Positions 16,046 through 25,244 of a stretch of DNA of 64,000 bases are shown in pieces. A program made the position numbers and the translations under genes. This DNA comes from Leeuwenhoekiella blandensis MED217 (GTDB taxonomy: Bacteria > Bacteroidota > Bacteroidia > Flavobacteriales > Flavobacteriaceae). Position 1 is the stretch's first letter. Every line of letters begins with the position of its first letter. The DNA lies in the NCBI RefSeq assembly GCF_000152985.1, contig NZ_CH672395.1:1278567-1342566 (forward strand). Direction: 5' to 3'. Under the pieces are notes generated by a model. It ran no database searches. It saw only the letters and a program-made list of their open reading frames with translations, and had not been told where the DNA came from.

Positions 16046-19000
16046 ATGAATATAATCAGATTCGCTTTACGAAAACCGATAGCCATCATCGTGACAGTCC
16101 TTGCGCTGCTCTATTTTTCGGTATTGGCCATTCAAAAAATTAAAGTAGATATTTTCCCGGAAGTAGAAGCGCCGGCAATTTATATCGCAATGCCTTATGG
16201 AGGGCTGTCACCTGCCTATATGGACGGATTTATGTCCAATGAGTTTCAAAAGGTACTCGTGTTTGTAGGTGGTATTAAAAATATGGAATTCAAAAGTGTG
16301 CAGGGGTTGACTTTGATGAAGTTAAGTTTTTATCCTGGGACTGATATGGCACAAGCGCAGGCCGAGGTGGCCACGCAAGTATCCCGCGCAATGGCTTTTT
16401 TACCGCCCGGTGCGGTACCGCCCCAAGTGGTACGTTTTGATGCCGGTGCGCAACCCGTTGGCCAATTGGTTTTTGAAAGTGACCAGCGGTCTACCGGCGA
16501 ACTTCAAAACCTGGCCATTACCCGTATTCGACCTTCCTTTGTGAATATTCCAGGAATTAGTGCTCCCGCACCTTTTGGCGGAAATGTGCGCACGATGGTG
16601 ATTAATGTAAAGCCTGAAGAAATGCAGGCGTATGGGCTTACTGCAGATAAAATCCTGGAGGCGGTGGGTAAAAATAATTTCCCTTCCCCTGCCGGGAATG
16701 TTCAGATAGGGAACACCAATTATATGGCACCGGTAAATACGTTGGAACTGGGCGCAGAAGACTTTATGAATACCCCCATCAAAACCGGTTCGGGACCTAC
16801 CGTATTTGTTCGAGACGTGGCCACTGTTACCGACGGGGCCGATAAAACCACCGCGTATGCCCTCGCTAATGGAAAGCGTACCGTTTATCTGCCCATCATT
16901 AAAAAAGCAGATGCCTCTACCCTGGCCGCCATAAATAACCTAAAGGATGCTATGCCGATGTTATCGGACGCCTTGCCGGAGGACGTATCGATCAAATTCG
17001 TGTTCGACCAGTCTACCTATATTGAAAATGCCCTTTCCAATTTATTGCACGAAGGAATTTTGGGAGCAGTCCTTACCGGCCTAATGGTACTGCTGTTTCT
17101 TGGAGATAAACGAGGGGCTCTAATTGTGGTGCTCACCATCCCGATTGCGGTACTCACCGCTATAATTATGTTATACCTGCTGGGGCAGACGATCAATATT
17201 ATGACCTTAAGTGGTCTGGCATTGTCCATAGGTATTTTGGTAGATGAGGCTACAGTCACCATTGAGAATATTCATCAGCATTTTGAAATGGAAAAAACCA
17301 AACAACGAGCGATTTTAGATGCTTTATTGGAGATTTCGATACCAAAACTTCTAATTTTGCTATGTATTCTTGCTGTCTTAATTCCGTCATTTATGATGGT
17401 AGGAATTCCCCGGGATATGTTTATGCCTTTATCCATTGCGGTAGGCTCGGCAATGATTGCTTCTTTTTTGGCCTCACAGACTTTTATTCCTGTGGTGGCC
17501 AATTGGATAATGAAAAAGCATCCCCAAAAACATTCCGATACAAAGAAATCCCGGTTTGATAGGTTTAAGGGGCGATACCTAAAATTTATTCAGCAGAAGG
17601 AACGCTATAAAAAGCCTATTTTCTTTGGGTATTTGTTGGTTGTAATAGCCTTGTCAGGGGTTTTATTTGTTTCCATCGGGACCGATATTCTGCCACCCAG
17701 CGGTTCTAAGGATTTACAGTTGCGGATAAAAGCCCCGGTGGGTTCTGCTTTAGATCAAACGGAAGATTACGTATTGGCGGTAGAAAACCACATTCGAGAA
17801 CAAATTGCACCTGACAAACTGGAGATCACTTCAGGATTCGTTGGAATGCATTCGCCAAATACACCAATTAACCCTATTTTCTTATTTACCAGCGGTTCGC
17901 AGGAAGCGATTTTACAGTTTTCGCTACCGGAATCGTTTGATGTACCGGTGGATGAACTGAAAGACGATTTGCGTACCAGTCTTAAAAATGAGTTTCCTGA
18001 ACTTCAATTTACATTCGAACCGATGGAACTTGTGGAAAAAATTATGGGTCAAGGCTACAACACACCTATTGCTATTGAAGTATTAGGAAAAAACCTGGAT
18101 CAGGTTACTTTGTATGCCCATAAGATCACGGATGCCTTAAAAGATGAAAATTACCTGACCGATGTGCATTTGAATGAACCCGTTGATTATCCCAGTATTT
18201 CGATAAACGTAGATCGTGAACGTGTCGCACAACTGGGACTAACAATGCGTGAGGTGAGTACGGCACTTACCACGGCGACGTCTTCTTCCCGTTTTGTAAG
18301 TAAAAATGTATGGGTAGATCCAAATTCAGGTCTGGTTTTTCAGGTTCAGGTTCAATTACCGGAAAATCAGGTTAATTCATTGAATGATCTTCAAAACCTT
18401 CCGCTAAAGCCGGGGGCAATGAGCCCCGTCCTTGATGATGTGGCAGATCTGAGTTTGGCGACCGAACCGGGACAGGTAAACCGAAAAGGCCCTAACCGTT
18501 TTGTAACCGTTACCGCAAACACCAATCACTCCGATTTGGGAAGTGCCTCCCGGAAAGTTCGTAAAATTCTTAGCGAATTGGACGCCCCGCCAAGAGGCTA
18601 TAGCGTTAGAATGGCCGGAGAGGTAAATGTGCTTAGCGAGACTTTATCGGGCTTGCAATCTGGATTGCTGGTCGCCATTGTGGTAATTTTCTTAATGCTG
18701 ACCGCTTACTATCAATCTTTTAAAACCTCTTTGGTTATTTTGGGGATTATACCTGCTGTGGTGGCGGGCAGTCTTTTAAGTTTATCACTTTTGGGGAGTA
18801 CACTCAACCTGCAATCGTATATGGGTATGATTATGGCCGTAGGGGTTTCGGTATCCAATGCGGTACTTATTATCAACCAGAGCGAACTTTTTAGAAAAGA
18901 GAAACTGGAAAATGCGGCCGAATCTTCCCTATTGGCGGTAGCCTCCCGTTTTCGACCTATTTTAATGACCGCCCTGGCAATGATTGCCGGGATGATCCCA

Positions 19001-19207
19001 ATGGCACTGGGACTTGGTGATGGCGGATCGCAGGTCGCCCCGCTGGGACAGGCCGTAATTGGAGGATTGGTATTTTCAACTTTTACCTCCCTACTGGTTT
19101 TGCCATTTATCTATACAATCGCTTATGCAAATACCCAGCCTAAAAAAGTGTCTTTAGATCCAGACGATCAGCACAGTAAATACTATCAAAAAAACTTAAA
19201 ATCCTAA
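16046..19207 (+). CDS. RND efflux permease (AcrB/HAE1-like)
   Basis: This 1053-residue protein opens with a transmembrane helix (MNIIRFALRKPIAIIVTVLA), a large periplasmic loop, a block of helices around residues 335-480 that includes SGLALSIGILVDEATVTIEN, a second periplasmic loop, and a final block around 875-1035 with a matching SYMGMIMAVGVSVSNAVLI. This is the inner membrane proton-driven pump of a tripartite system. The clear metal-binding Met triad of CusA was not identified, so the substrate class (drugs, solutes or metals) is open. It is the middle gene of the TolC-RND-adaptor operon. Confidence 0.9.
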   Translation: MNIIRFALRKPIAIIVTVLALLYFSVLAIQKIKVDIFPEVEAPAIYIAMPYGGLSPAYMDGFMSNEFQKVLVFVGGIKNMEFKSVQGLTLMKLSFYPGTDMAQAQAEVATQVSRAMAFLPPGAVPPQVVRFDAGAQPVGQLVFESDQRSTGELQNLAITRIRPSFVNIPGISAPAPFGGNVRTMVINVKPEEMQAYGLTADKILEAVGKNNFPSPAGNVQIGNTNYMAPVNTLELGAEDFMNTPIKTGSGPTVFVRDVATVTDGADKTTAYALANGKRTVYLPIIKKADASTLAAINNLKDAMPMLSDALPEDVSIKFVFDQSTYIENALSNLLHEGILGAVLTGLMVLLFLGDKRGALIVVLTIPIAVLTAIIMLYLLGQTINIMTLSGLALSIGILVDEATVTIENIHQHFEMEKTKQRAILDALLEISIPKLLILLCILAVLIPSFMMVGIPRDMFMPLSIAVGSAMIASFLASQTFIPVVANWIMKKHPQKHSDTKKSRFDRFKGRYLKFIQQKERYKKPIFFGYLLVVIALSGVLFVSIGTDILPPSGSKDLQLRIKAPVGSALDQTEDYVLAVENHIREQIAPDKLEITSGFVGMHSPNTPINPIFLFTSGSQEAILQFSLPESFDVPVDELKDDLRTSLKNEFPELQFTFEPMELVEKIMGQGYNTPIAIEVLGKNLDQVTLYAHKITDALKDENYLTDVHLNEPVDYPSISINVDRERVAQLGLTMREVSTALTTATSSSRFVSKNVWVDPNSGLVFQVQVQLPENQVNSLNDLQNLPLKPGAMSPVLDDVADLSLATEPGQVNRKGPNRFVTVTANTNHSDLGSASRKVRKILSELDAPPRGYSVRMAGEVNVLSETLSGLQSGLLVAIVVIFLMLTAYYQSFKTSLVILGIIPAVVAGSLLSLSLLGSTLNLQSYMGMIMAVGVSVSNAVLIINQSELFRKEKLENAAESSLLAVASRFRPILMTALAMIAGMIPMALGLGDGGSQVAPLGQAVIGGLVFSTFTSLLVLPFIYTIAYANTQPKKVSLDPDDQHSKYYQKNLKS

Positions 19208-19210
19208 AAA

Positions 19211-20317
19211 ATGAAATTTTACATAAAATCTATTTCTTTTTCCTTACTTACCCTTCTTTTAATGGCGTGTGGTAATGCTGAAAACAAAGCAAAGAAGGAA
19301 GATAAACCTTTAAAACCTACCTATCAGGTTACCAACGTAAAAAGTGATACGTTAAAATATAAACTTTCCCTTCCCGGTGAACTAAAACCCTATGAAGAGG
19401 TGACTTTATATGCCAAAATTGAAGGTTTTGTTGAAAAGCTAAATGTAGATCGAGGAGATTTAGTAAAAAAAGGAGAAATTTTATTAAATATTGAAGCTCC
19501 GGAAATTCAACAAAAATTATTGGCCGCCCGGGCAAAGCAGCGTGAAATAGCTGAAAAGCTAAGTTTTAGTGCACAAAACTACCAACGGATGAACCGAGCT
19601 TCTGAAGTTGAAGGTGCAATATCATCAATAGAACTTGAACAGACCAAAACGCGTTTTATGGGTGACAGTGCTGCTTTGAGTGCTGTAAAAGCAGAAGTAG
19701 CGGCCGCTGCGCAGTTGGCGGGATATCGTAATATCAAGGCGCCGTTTGATGGGGTGGTTACCAGCCGGTTTGTTTCCCCAGGTGCCTTGGTAGGAAGCGG
19801 AAAGGAACCACTTTTAAAATTGGCGCGGGAAGATAAATTGCGCCTGGTAGTGGCTATTCCTTCGAAACACGCAGATGCCCTTTCTGCAAATACCAAGGCC
19901 AGTTTTACTGTGAATGGTGCTCCCGGAAAAAAGTTTCCGGTCAGTTTTTCCCGTAGCAGTAGGGCACTCGATCCTGAGCTACGTTCGCTAATGGTTGAAT
20001 TTGATTATGATAATTCAGCTAATATCTTAAGTGCTGGAGCCTATGCACAGGTTCATTTGCAATTAAGGCGTAATCAACCTACTTTAAAAGTTCCTGCCAG
20101 TAGCATTATAACCACCCCAACCCAAACCTTAATCGCAAAGGTCAAGTCGGGTAAAATTCAAATGATTCCTATTACAACGGGAATCTCTAAAGATGGAATG
20201 ATAGAAATATTCGGAAATCTTGATAGCGGAGATCAAGTTGTTTTAAAAGGAAATTCAACCCTTAAAAACGGAATGGCTATAGAAGCGGTAAATGCAAAAA
20301 AACAGCTAAATAATTAA
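19211..20317 (+). CDS. RND periplasmic adaptor (membrane fusion lipoprotein)
   Basis: 368 residues, with a lipoprotein signal ending LLMACGN. The lipoyl/barrel-sandwich halves (ELKPYEEVTLYAKIEGFVEK and IKAPFDGVVTSRFVSPGALV) flank a helical hairpin, followed by beta-barrel and membrane-proximal domains. It links the RND pump to the TolC-like channel and lies 3 nt after the pump gene. Confidence 0.9.
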   Translation: MKFYIKSISFSLLTLLLMACGNAENKAKKEDKPLKPTYQVTNVKSDTLKYKLSLPGELKPYEEVTLYAKIEGFVEKLNVDRGDLVKKGEILLNIEAPEIQQKLLAARAKQREIAEKLSFSAQNYQRMNRASEVEGAISSIELEQTKTRFMGDSAALSAVKAEVAAAAQLAGYRNIKAPFDGVVTSRFVSPGALVGSGKEPLLKLAREDKLRLVVAIPSKHADALSANTKASFTVNGAPGKKFPVSFSRSSRALDPELRSLMVEFDYDNSANILSAGAYAQVHLQLRRNQPTLKVPASSIITTPTQTLIAKVKSGKIQMIPITTGISKDGMIEIFGNLDSGDQVVLKGNSTLKNGMAIEAVNAKKQLNN

Positions 20318-20389
20318 AGAGCTTTCCTAAACCGATCTAAGATTCACTTATTTTAAACAATTAATTACTAAACAATAAACAGAAATACT

Positions 20390-20914
20390 ATGAAAACAAT
20401 TTTTTGGGGTATCTTACTCCTTTTCACACAAATAATTATGGCGCAGGAATGGAGCAATCCGAGAATTAAAGGTTACGGAAAAATCCATTTTAATAAAGAC
20501 CTGGGTTTCCAGCCCGATGTAAAAAAAACCTATAAGTTAGTGTTCAACATAGATAATAATGCAGAAAAAGAAGGAGTAAATATGAGGTTATGGAAAATTG
20601 CAAGGGAACTCAATTTATTAAAAGCCGCTGGGATACCCGATCAAAACGTGCAAATAGCGGCGGTAGTTCACGGAAAAGCCATTGCCATAAGTTTGACCGA
20701 CCAAGCTTACGAAAAACGCCACCAAAAGAAGAACCCCAACACAAATCTGGTAAAAGCACTTGATGATGCCGGGGTCAAATTATACTTATGTGGACAAACT
20801 GTGGCAGGTATGAAAATTGAACAAGACGAGTTGAACCCATCTTGGGAAGTTACCTTATCGGCATTGCTAACCCTACCAATTTTAGAAAGTGAGGGATATT
20901 TGATGGTTCCCTAA
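20390..20914 (+). CDS. Periplasmic DsrE-family protein A
   Basis: 174 residues with a signal peptide (ending IIMAQ) and the DsrE alpha/beta fold: a repeated VHGKAIAISLTD strand-loop, then LYLCGQTVAGMKIEQDELNP, where the Cys in the loop matches the sulfur-carrying Cys of DsrE proteins. It probably binds or transfers sulfane sulfur in the periplasm. It lies 72 nt after the adaptor gene, possibly read through. A second such protein is encoded at 31814-32236. Confidence 0.75.
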   Translation: MKTIFWGILLLFTQIIMAQEWSNPRIKGYGKIHFNKDLGFQPDVKKTYKLVFNIDNNAEKEGVNMRLWKIARELNLLKAAGIPDQNVQIAAVVHGKAIAISLTDQAYEKRHQKKNPNTNLVKALDDAGVKLYLCGQTVAGMKIEQDELNPSWEVTLSALLTLPILESEGYLMVP

Positions 20915-21240
20915 TTATTTTGAGGCTAGTAAATATACTTATTAATAGTTAAAGGAATATCGATAATCCACTATCTGCAATAATTAATCTCTGCGTCATT
21001 CCGAACTTGATTCGGAATCTCACAAAGTTCTTAAAATCAAAGGTTATTAAGTGAGACCCTGAGTCAAGTTCAAGGTGACGACTCTTTTATGAAACATAAC
21101 GGACATTCAAAAGGAATATTCATTTTATGGAACTAATATAAACACGAAATAAATTTGTAATTAGACGTGGTCAGTACGGCTATAATAGGTCTTGGCGTAT
21201 GCCATAAATTTAAGAATTATTTCAATCGATTGCGAGATGT
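20915..21240. other. Spacer holding a large imperfect inverted repeat
   Basis: This gene-free stretch holds the 20994-21080 repeat described next. No ORF, RNA or strong promoter was recognised in it; the regulatory box at 21241 begins where it ends. Confidence 0.6.
20994..21080. repeat. Dispersed-type inverted repeat (about 29-bp arms)
   Basis: The left arm begins CGTCATTCCGAACTTGA (20994-21022) and the right arm ends TCAAGTTCAAGGTGACG (21052-21080), complementary over most of 29 positions with a 29-nt loop. This type of intergenic palindrome is familiar from Bacteroidota genomes. It could fold as a terminator-like structure after the DsrE gene or be a non-autonomous mobile repeat. Confidence 0.65.
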
Positions 21241-21284
21241 GTAACAAAGGTTACCAATCCTTAAGATAACAACCCATATCTTTA
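21241..21284 (+). promoter_or_regulatory. Crp/Fnr-type box plus -7-like box for SQR operon
   Basis: GTAAC-AAAG-GTTAC (21241-21254), 22 nt, then TATCTTTA (21277-21284). The leader to the ATG at 21308 is about 17 nt. Confidence 0.8.
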
Positions 21285-21307
21285 AAAGATTTAAAAATAC
21301 AAAAACT

Positions 21308-22559
21308 ATGGCAACGCATCATCAAGTGCTCATTATAGGTGGCGGTACCGCCGGTATTATGGTGGCCGCACAACTCTTAAAACAGAAAAAATCCAATAGT
21401 GTCGCAATCATTGAACCGGCAGATACGCATTACTATCAGCCTGCTTGGACGCTCGTAGGTGCAGGGACTTACGACTATGATAAAACGGGCAGGCCTATGG
21501 CAGACGTAATGCCTAAAGGTGCAAAGTGGATAATGGACAAGGCCACCAGGTTTTGATGCAGACAACAACACGGTACATACAGAGGTAAGTGGCGATATTA
21601 CCTATAACTATCTGGTCGTGTCACCCGGGCTCACTTATGATTTCAGTCTGGTTCCCGGACTGGGAGATGCTATAGATAATGGTGTGGTGTGTAGTAACTA
21701 TACAGACCCCAAGCATACGTGGCACGTCGTAAAGAATTTTAAGGGAGATACAGCGCTTTTCACGCAACCTACAACACCTATCAAGTGTGGTGGTGCACCG
21801 CAAAAAATAATGTATCTGGCAGAGTCCCATTTTCAAAAATCTGGGGTAAGAAAAAACACCAAAGTGGTTTTTGCCACCGCAGGTACCGTAATTTTTGGGG
21901 TAAAGGAAATAGCCAAAACCCTAATGAAAGTCATTGACCGAAAAAACATTGATTTAAGACTGGGCCACCAGCTGGTAAAAATTGACGGACCCAATCAGAT
22001 AGCTTGGTACAAAATGGCCGAACACGAAGGCTATCACAACAAAGACAATGGTGTAAAAGTAGAAAAAGATGGCGAGCTTACGGGCATCCACTACGATATG
22101 CTGCACACCGCACCACCATCTGTAGCACCTAAATTTGTTCAAGAGTCTAATTTGGTTAATGATGCTGGATGGTTGGATGTGGATAAGCACACAATGCAAC
22201 ATAATAAGTACGCAAATATTTTTGGGCTGGGAGACGTGGCCGGCTTACCGACAGCAAAAACGGGAGCCGCCATACGCAAGCAAGTACCTGTAGTGGTAGA
22301 TAATATCGATTTGCTTATTCAACACGATAAAATGGGCAAGAAATCATATAACGGTTATTCTTCCTGCCCACTCGTTACCGACTATGGAAAAATGGTATTG
22401 GCAGAGTTTGACTATGATAAAAATTTTATTCCAGACCCAAAATTGAAAAACCTATTTATTTCTGATAGTTCCAAAGAACATTGGAGATTATGGATGCTCA
22501 AAAAATACGGACTTCCCTACCTATATTGGAACAAAATGTTGAAAGGTAAGGATGTATAG
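21308..22559 (+). pseudogene. Sulfide:quinone oxidoreductase-type flavoprotein, frameshifted
   Basis: The N-terminal part (21308-21556) has the FAD-binding GGGTAGIMVAAQLL motif and DTHYYQPAWTLVG, a classic SQR signature. The frame then ends at a TGA. Dropping one base near 21549 (ACC AGG to ACC GGT) restores GFDADNNTVH and joins it to 21618-22559, which keeps VVCSNY, PIKCGGAPQKIMY and SSCPLVTDYGKM, including the cysteines used for sulfide oxidation. The rest is intact over about 335 codons, so the lesion is recent or a sequencing error. SQR would make the persulfide consumed by the dioxygenases. It is first in its unit behind a Crp/Fnr-type promoter. Confidence 0.85.
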
Positions 22560-22561
22560 CA

Positions 22562-22660
22562 TTGGACAGGCAAAGAATAAAAAAATTGGTCATTGTCTGT
22601 ATCCTTTGTGCAGCAATAGTTACAGGACTTGTTTTGTCAATACAATTTTTAAATAAATGA
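22562..22660 (+). CDS. Small single-TM protein (32 aa)
   Basis: TTG start at 22562 directly after the SQR stop. The product has a basic N-terminus (DRQRIKK) and one hydrophobic helix (LVIVCILCAAIVTGLVLS). The stop TGA overlaps the ATG of the DUF2892 gene (22657). Its position and membrane-anchor look suggest a real small protein; without conservation data this stays tentative. Confidence 0.4.
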   Translation: MDRQRIKKLVIVCILCAAIVTGLVLSIQFLNK

Positions 22661-22866
22661 TTATGAAAAAAAATATGGGCGGTGCAGACCGCATTATCAG
22701 AACCATTATTGCAATAACGGTAGGTGTGCTATACTGGCAAGGAATTATCGAAGGTACCTTGGCGTATGTTCTTCTTGCGCTATCGGCCGTATTTCTATTG
22801 ACCAGTTTTATAAGTTTTTGTCCGCTGTATAAGTTGGTAGGATTGAATACGTGTCCAAGAAAATAA
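22657..22866 (+). CDS. DUF2892 (YgaP-like membrane domain) protein
   Basis: 69 residues with NMGGADRIIRTIIAITVGVL and two transmembrane helices, ending FISFCPLYKLVGLNTC, the DUF2892 pattern. In other proteins this domain anchors rhodaneses such as YgaP to the membrane. Placed between SQR and a dioxygenase-rhodanese gene it may help dock sulfur-transfer enzymes; that is inference from context. Confidence 0.85.
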   Translation: MIMKKNMGGADRIIRTIIAITVGVLYWQGIIEGTLAYVLLALSAVFLLTSFISFCPLYKLVGLNTCPRK

Positions 22867-22887
22867 ACGCTTGAAATTTAGAGTTGT

Positions 22888-22931
22888 GTATCTAAGGTTA
22901 CAGCCATTGGTTGTGACCTTTTTTATTTTTA
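22888..22931 (+). promoter_or_regulatory. Weak Crp/Fnr-type box for persulfide dioxygenase 2
   Basis: GTATC-TAAG-GTTAC (22888-22901) has one mismatch to the palindrome and is again 22 nt from TATTTTTA (22924-22931). It overlaps a terminator hairpin, so either function could explain part of the sequence. This is the weakest of the nine sites. Confidence 0.45.
22894..22930 (+). terminator. Hairpin with T-tract after DUF2892 gene
   Basis: AAGGTTACA (22894-22902) pairs with TGTGACCTT (22912-22920) with one G-T pair, followed by TTTTATTTTT. It overlaps the weak regulatory box described for the downstream gene. Confidence 0.65.
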
Positions 22932-22948
22932 TATAAAATTTGGAAATT

Positions 22949-24280
22949 ATGAACATCAAACAATTTGAATACAAACCGCTGGCACATTATTCGTATGCCA
23001 TCGCAAGCGAAGGTAAGGTAGCCATCATTGACCCAGAGCGCGACCCATCGCAGTATTACGCTTTCGCGAAAGCGAACAACGCAGAAATCGTTGCCGTAAT
23101 AGAAACCCACCCACACGCCGATTTTGTGAGTTCGCATCTTGAAATCCATAAAAAGACAGGTGCAACCATTTACAATAGTGAAAAACTGGGCGCTGACTAT
23201 CCGCATCAATCCTTTGATGAAGGCGACGAGATTAGATTGGGAAAAATTTCCCTCAAAGCGATAAACACACCTGGACATTCGCCAGACAGTATAACCATTG
23301 TGGCCACCGAAGGCGAAGACACGGCATTGTTTACGGGCGACACATTATTTATTGGCGACGTAGGCCGTCCAGACTTGCGTGAAAAGGCAGGAAATATGCA
23401 AGCAAAACGAGAGGAACTTGCCGAGATGATGTATGACACTATCCAAAATAAATTTACCGACTTGCCAGATGATGCCGTGGTCTATCCCGCACACGGTGCT
23501 GGTTCGCTATGCGGAAAAAATTTGAGGGATGCCAACAGTAGCACCTTGGGCAATGAACGTATGGGCAACTGGGCTTTTAAAGAACAGTCCAAAAAAGAAT
23601 TTATGGACACCATACTCGATGGCCAGCCGTTTATTCCGTCCTATTTTGGCTTTGACGTGGATATCAATAAAGCCGGTGCAGCTGATTTACAACCTTCAAT
23701 CGAGGATATTCCATTTACTGAAAAGACAACTGCTGAAGGACTTATAGTCGATATTCGGGAAGAAGCTACCTTTAAAAAAGGTCATTTAAAGGGAAGTATC
23801 AACATACAGGCAAATTCAGAAAATGCGAAGTTCGAGACGTGGTTAGGTTCTATTGTTGAGCCTAAAGAAGCATTTACCCTCGTAATAGATAGCGCCGAAA
23901 ATAAGGACATCCTATTACACCGCGTGGCAAAAATCGGCTACGAAAAACAGCTTACAAAAGTCATCACGCTTGCTAATGAAAATCTGGTAAAAACCGAAAA
24001 GCTGGATTTGGCAGATTTCAAGAAAAACCCTGATAACTATACCATTGTCGATATTCGTAATACAAGTGAGGTAGAAGAAGGAAAGTTTTTTGATAGTGCC
24101 GTTTCTCATCCATTGAATGAGTTGCGAGAAACAGCCGATGAAATCCCGACGGACAAGCCTATCGTGGTGCATTGTGCCGGTGGCTATCGTAGTGCAGCGG
24201 GAAGCAGTATCCTTCAAAAAAAGATAAAAGGCACTATTGTCTATGATTTAAGTGAAGATATTAACGATTTTAAAAATTAG
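22949..24280 (+). CDS. Persulfide dioxygenase-rhodanese fusion 2
   Basis: 443 residues from the ATG at 22949 (an upstream TTG at 22940 is less likely). Same layout as the gene at 9722: a metallo-beta-lactamase domain with THPHADFVSSH and LFTGDTLFIGDVGRPD, a cysteine-less first rhodanese (LVIDSAENKD in place of the active loop), and a second rhodanese with HCAGGYRS. The two paralogues are clearly diverged, so they may differ in substrate persulfide. The palindrome at 23059-23074 is read in frame as AFAKA within the lactamase domain. Confidence 0.88.
   Translation: MNIKQFEYKPLAHYSYAIASEGKVAIIDPERDPSQYYAFAKANNAEIVAVIETHPHADFVSSHLEIHKKTGATIYNSEKLGADYPHQSFDEGDEIRLGKISLKAINTPGHSPDSITIVATEGEDTALFTGDTLFIGDVGRPDLREKAGNMQAKREELAEMMYDTIQNKFTDLPDDAVVYPAHGAGSLCGKNLRDANSSTLGNERMGNWAFKEQSKKEFMDTILDGQPFIPSYFGFDVDINKAGAADLQPSIEDIPFTEKTTAEGLIVDIREEATFKKGHLKGSINIQANSENAKFETWLGSIVEPKEAFTLVIDSAENKDILLHRVAKIGYEKQLTKVITLANENLVKTEKLDLADFKKNPDNYTIVDIRNTSEVEEGKFFDSAVSHPLNELRETADEIPTDKPIVVHCAGGYRSAAGSSILQKKIKGTIVYDLSEDINDFKN
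23059..23074. repeat. In-frame palindrome CGCTTTCGCGAAAGCG, copy 2
   Basis: A perfect copy inside the second persulfide dioxygenase gene, read as AFAKA. The paralogue at 9722 has no AFAKA at the corresponding place (VQPYIDKSEAAG), which suggests gain of the repeat after duplication. Confidence 0.75.
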
Positions 24281-24283
24281 AAT

Positions 24284-24765
24284 ATGGAAACTATAAGCAA
24301 AAACAACATAGGATTAGACATAGATAAATCAAAAATCATTGCTGAAAAGCTAAATGAATTGCTTTCAAATTATCAGCAGTTTTATATGAACCTACGAGGG
24401 TTTCATTGGAACATCAAAGGAAAAAAATTCTTTGAGTTACATCTTAAGTTTGAGGAGCTTTATAACGATGCATTACTTAAAATAGATGAAATCGCAGAAC
24501 GTGTTCTTACCTTGAGCGAAACGCCCGTTCATTCGTTTAGAAAATATCTTAAGATTTCCGAAATAAAACCTGCCGAAAATATTACCAATGGCGAACAAGC
24601 AGTTGATAAGGTTCTCTTGAAGCCTTAAAGGTATTGCTGGCAAAAGAAAGAATTACATTAAATATGGCTTCCGAAGCCAATGACGAAGGTACTGTTGCTT
24701 TGATGAGCGATTATATTGTTCAGCAAGAAAAACTGGTTTGGATGCTTTCATCCTTCTTGGATTAA
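24284..24765 (+). pseudogene. Dps/ferritin-like protein, frameshifted
   Basis: The first part (24284-24628) has YMNLRGFHWNIKGKKFFELH, the ferroxidase region of Dps proteins, and EELYNDALLKIDEIAERVLT. The frame stops at TAA after DKVLL. A shift of one base near 24618 restores EALKVLLAKERITLNMASEA and continues to a stop at 24765, giving a normal length of about 160 residues. Dps would store iron and protect DNA against peroxide. It follows the second dioxygenase by 3 nt and was probably co-transcribed. Confidence 0.8.
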
Positions 24766-24824
24766 AATTGATATTTTAATTAAAAAGTTAATTGATAAAA
24801 AATAAACCGTCATATCGAGATTAT

Positions 24825-25244
24825 ATGTACGTAGCAATACAATTGTCATTGTTCGTCATATATCTTTTACCGGTAAAAATAGTTTCTACACACCTTCCCG
24901 AATGGCTACGCTATTCGGGTTTGGTTTTACTGTGTTTAGGTGTGATTTTGGGGGCAGTTGCGTTGCTTCAACTCAATACAAATCTTTCGCCTTTCCCAAC
25001 ACCAACTTCAAACGGAACATTGATTACCACAGGTGCTTACAGGATTGCGAGACACCCTATATACACCGCCTTGATTTTTTGTGGATTGGGATATGCATTC
25101 TACAATCAGTCGAGTTATAAGGCACTAATATCTATTACATTGCTCATCCTGTTTTATTTCAAATCAAAGTATGAAGAAAAGTTGTTATTGAAACACTTTC
25201 CCGAATACAGGCAGTATCAACAAAAAACGAGAAGATTTTTATGA
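24825..25244 (+). CDS. Isoprenylcysteine methyltransferase-like membrane protein
   Basis: 139 residues from the ATG at 24825; a TTG at 24792 would add 11. It has four hydrophobic segments and the signature YRIARHPIYTALIFCGLGYA followed by YEEKLLLKHFPEYRQYQQ, as in the ICMT/PEMT/NnrU-like membrane methyltransferases. The substrate is unknown. Its end overlaps the next methyltransferase start (ATGA at 25241). Confidence 0.8.
   Translation: MYVAIQLSLFVIYLLPVKIVSTHLPEWLRYSGLVLLCLGVILGAVALLQLNTNLSPFPTPTSNGTLITTGAYRIARHPIYTALIFCGLGYAFYNQSSYKALISITLLILFYFKSKYEEKLLLKHFPEYRQYQQKTRRFL

Noticed and set aside
18506-18516. GTAAC-C-GTTAC-like sequence within the RND permease gene, considered as a tenth Crp/Fnr-type site.
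   Set aside because: The centre is 1 nt, not 4, it lies inside a coding region, and no -7 box follows at 22 nt.
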